This document shows positions 62,901 to 64,000 of a DNA stretch of 64,000 bases, in pieces (the stretch's first letter is position 1; each line of letters opens with the position of its first letter). The DNA is taken from NCBI GenBank assembly GCA_026874595.1, contig CM049309.1, forward strand, positions 14,004,576 through 14,068,575, read 5' to 3'. The notes under the pieces were generated by a model, which did not search any database, was not told where the DNA came from, and was given only the letters and a program-made list of their open reading frames with translations. The DNA comes from Sipunculus nudus. Taxonomy: Eukaryota > Annelida > Sipuncula > Golfingiida > Sipunculidae. The position numbers and the translations under genes are program-made.

Positions 62901-63728
62901 CTTTCCATCTGTTCTTCCCTCAGTCCATTTGCCGAGTGAAATTTCCATCTGTTCTTCCCTCCATCCATTCATCCTTCCATGTTCCTCCTTCCATCCACTT
63001 ATCTTTCTAGCTGTTCTTCATTCCATCCATTCATCCAGTCATGTATCCTTCTGTTCTTCCCTCTATCCATTCACCCATCCATCTGTACTTCCCTCCATTG
63101 ATTAATCTTCACATCTGTTTTGCCCTCCATCCAGTCAACTAACCATCTGTTCTTCCCTCCAGTCACCTCACCAAATTTCTTCCCTGCATCCACTCATACA
63201 CTTAACTCTCCATCTGCTCTGCCTTCCACTGACTCATCCAGTCATCCTTCCATATGTTCTTTCCTGCATCCACTCATAAAGTCATATGCCCACCTGTTCT
63301 TCCCTCCATTCACTCATCAGATCATCTCTCCATCCATTTCTCCTATTTTCTTGATTTTTTAAAAATAAATAATAACACTCACAAGATACAACAAATTTTA
63401 TAAAGTTAAAATGTTGGAAATATTTTCCTATTATTCTAATAATTTACATAATATCCACAAAAAATGATGCTGCCTACAGGCCTTAACACTTTTATTTTTG
63501 TTATAACAAAATCCACATATATTTTGCATTATTTTTTTATGCTTGTAAAAAATCTGAAAACCACAAAAAGACAATATTTTTTTTAAATGAGTCAATAAAT
63601 ATGCTATATAGCCTAACCTTGATGACAGTTTTCTGACCATAGCTGCTGCCTAGCAGTTTGTTTTTCTTGGATTTCTTCATCTTTTTCGTGGCTGGGTCTT
63701 GTGGGGGCTCAACCTTAATCCACTTGTA
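53600..63728 (-). CDS. Unidentified coiled-coil protein, last seven exons (5' end outside window)
   Basis: Coding join on minus: 63728-63618, 62799-62705, 62143-61978, 59129-59052, 56524-56376, 54969-54678, 53983-53600. All junctions are GT-AG and in phase, giving 1275 nt (424 residues plus TAA). In order the protein has: a Lys-rich basic region ([20 protein letters not shown]), a second basic stretch, a Ser/acidic region ([11 protein letters not shown]), a leucine-heptad coiled coil across two exons ([20 protein letters not shown], then [19 protein letters not shown]), a conserved-looking helix ([20 protein letters not shown]), and a long disordered, Ser/Asp-rich tail. This layout suggests a nuclear scaffold or chromatin-associated protein, but that is inference. 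I do not recognise the family. The introns are full of repeats. Confidence 0.85.
54678..54969 (-). CDS. Exon: disordered tail, part 1
   Basis: 292 nt between TTGTTGTCAG and AAG|GTCAGT, enters in phase 2 and leaves in phase 0. Encodes [20 protein letters not shown] through TKFDELYQK. Rich in Ser, Pro and Asp/Lys pairs. Confidence 0.88.
55118..56172. repeat. 31-bp minisatellite, about 34 copies
   Basis: Units have GACATATGGAAATGAAGGCT as core, joined by TCTAATTGACA or TCTAAATGAGA. The two variants often alternate, giving a 62-bp higher-order period. A further unit lies at about 56293-56322 between the two exon-derived copies. The array lies in the intron between the coiled-coil exon and the tail exon. 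Confidence 0.95.
56171..56282 (-). pseudogene. Duplicated 3' part of the coiled-coil exon with its donor
   Basis: A 112-bp segment nearly identical (about two differences) to 56323-56434. It contains 59 bp of the real exon (56224-56282), the splice donor and 48 bp of intron. It has no acceptor of its own, so it is an exon relic. Confidence 0.9.
56376..56524 (-). CDS. Exon: coiled coil and helix
   Basis: 149 nt between TGCTCCAG and CAGG|GTATGT, leaving in phase 2. Encodes [20 protein letters not shown] through FLDLLRDAG. The last 59 bp and the donor are duplicated at 56219-56282. Confidence 0.9.
56825..57440. mobile_element. CTAGAATACGGG...GGATAC element, 3' fragment (copy 3)
   Basis: Lacks the left end but retains two diverged internal units (GGTGGTGCCACCAG, GGTGGGCCCACC, 'aagctatccaagggctacat') and ends with ATTTTGGCGGATAC at 57440. 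More diverged than the copies at 15 and 43 kb, so probably older. Confidence 0.75.
57441..59051 (-). other. Intron sequence, no recognised feature
   Basis: AT-rich. The plus-strand open frame of about 98 codons near 58405-58701 shows no splice context or recognisable motif. TGATGACGCCATCTGT-like words at about 57610 recall other repeats here. Confidence 0.5.
59052..59129 (-). CDS. Exon: start of coiled coil
   Basis: 26 codons between TATTATAG and GAG|GTATAT, phase 0 at both ends. Encodes [20 protein letters not shown] then DKRVLE, charged heptads. Confidence 0.87.
59790..60180. repeat. Local tandem arrays (36-bp and 22-bp)
   Basis: GGCTGCACTGAGTGAACTCT plus TGACCT units recur at about 36-bp spacing (59793-59890, again at about 60123-60180). 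A 22-bp unit, CATGAGGTGATCACATGCTA plus CC, occurs four times at about 60028-60113. Confidence 0.85.
60880..61330. repeat. Tandem repeat of about 178 bp, three copies
   Basis: CAGCTTCCCATAACTCAGCC starts units near 60890, 61067 and 61247. Each continues with GAACCATTTGAACAAACTTG-like sequence and 'ggataattaatgtgtgagat'. Confidence 0.85.
61978..62143 (-). CDS. Exon: Ser/Pro and acidic segment
   Basis: 166 nt from TCAATTTCAG to AGG|GTGAAT. Encodes [20 protein letters not shown] through [10 protein letters not shown], including the acidic [11 protein letters not shown] patch with likely CK2-type Ser sites. Confidence 0.88.
62705..62799 (-). CDS. Exon: basic/glycine segment
   Basis: 95 nt, enters in phase 0 and leaves in phase 2 (TAC AG|GTAAC). 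Encodes [20 protein letters not shown] then [11 protein letters not shown]. Confidence 0.87.
62840..63350. repeat. Degenerate TCCATC(T/C)GTTCTTCCC repeat
   Basis: About 500 bp in which CCATCTGTTCTTCCCTCCAT and CATTCATCCA words recur with irregular spacing. It lies in the intron between the two basic-region exons. The long open frames through it are a consequence of its pyrimidine-rich composition. Confidence 0.85.
63618..63728 (-). CDS. Exon: basic Lys-rich segment
   Basis: 37 codons, phase 0 at both ends, between an ATCTTCAG acceptor and an AAG|GTTAGG donor. Encodes [20 protein letters not shown] through YGQKTVIK. The [10 protein letters not shown] run could be a nuclear localisation signal. 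Confidence 0.85.
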
Positions 63729-63816
63729 CTGAAGATAGATGTACAACAAGATTAGTGACTTCCCCAGAGACCTTAGTCACAGGTGATCACTCAGGTTCAC
63801 ATACGCAAGTTCTTAC

Positions 63817-63859
63817 CTTGCAGGTGCAATTATTGATTTCAGAGTGATGTAGCAAAATA
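63817..63859 (-). CDS. Possible further upstream exon (43 nt)
   Basis: Flanked on the minus strand by TGATCAG and AAG|GTAAGA. In the phase required by the next exon it reads ILLHHSEINNCTCK, joining to YKWIK. The splice sites are good but the exon is short, so this is tentative. Confidence 0.35.
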
Positions 63860-64000
63860 CTGATCAGATGGTTTACCTTCAACCTGATACTACTGGTAAC
63901 AGGACCTGCAAGTTTCTGGGACAGTTTGTCTCAACTACAGAGGGATGAATATTGTTCTTGTGCCCCCAGCAGATGGCAGCACTGGGTATTCAACAGAAAA

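Noticed and set aside
62776-63362. Ser/Pro-rich open frames
   Set aside because: They are translations of a degenerate CCATC-type pyrimidine repeat.

Overview
This is an AT-rich eukaryotic window with long introns, GT-AG splice junctions, many microsatellites and several families of inverted-repeat (foldback) elements. It looks like a lophotrochozoan, probably marine bivalve, genome. That placement is an inference from an invertebrate-type myosin V C-terminus, a tRNA-derived SINE with the GGTTTTCTCC-type core common in marine invertebrates, and repeats ending in AGCTCAG...CTGAGCT hairpins followed by GTCCGTCGTCC. I could not test it.

Three protein-coding genes are supported. (1) At the left edge, on +, lie the last two coding exons of a class V myosin (1177-1348 and 3046-3285), encoding the end of the cargo-binding globular tail. 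(2) In the middle, on +, is a ten-exon gene (25998-37958) that I assembled exon by exon. All splice phases agree and give a 403-residue type I membrane protein: signal peptide, a ten-cysteine ectodomain, one transmembrane helix and a short tail. It needs a 13-nt microexon to keep frame. I do not recognise the family with confidence. (3) At the right edge, on -, are the last seven exons (63728 down to 53600) of a basic, serine-rich, coiled-coil protein that I do not recognise. Its 5' end lies beyond the window. Its terminal exon has an odd end: a TAA followed in the same frame by 26 codons that look protein-like.

The rest is non-coding and repeat-rich. 3.3-12.5 kb holds a small MITE-like element and a 32-bp tandem array. 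12.7-21.6 kb is a 6.5-kb foldback element with nested insertions, plus a second half-element. 22-25.9 kb is mostly unassigned sequence with TA arrays. 38-50 kb is a mosaic of foldback elements, a second copy of the CTAGAATACGGG element, duplicated 0.7-kb repeats and the end of another hairpin-bearing element. The introns of gene 3 contain a 31-bp minisatellite of about 34 copies that abuts a duplicated piece of an exon, and a 2.6-kb repeat element.

The strongest cross-scale pattern is a 12-bp palindrome, GGTGGCGCCACC. It recurs at the same place in each internal unit of at least three otherwise different repeat families. No transposase, reverse transcriptase, canonical tRNA gene, rRNA gene or CRISPR array was found.
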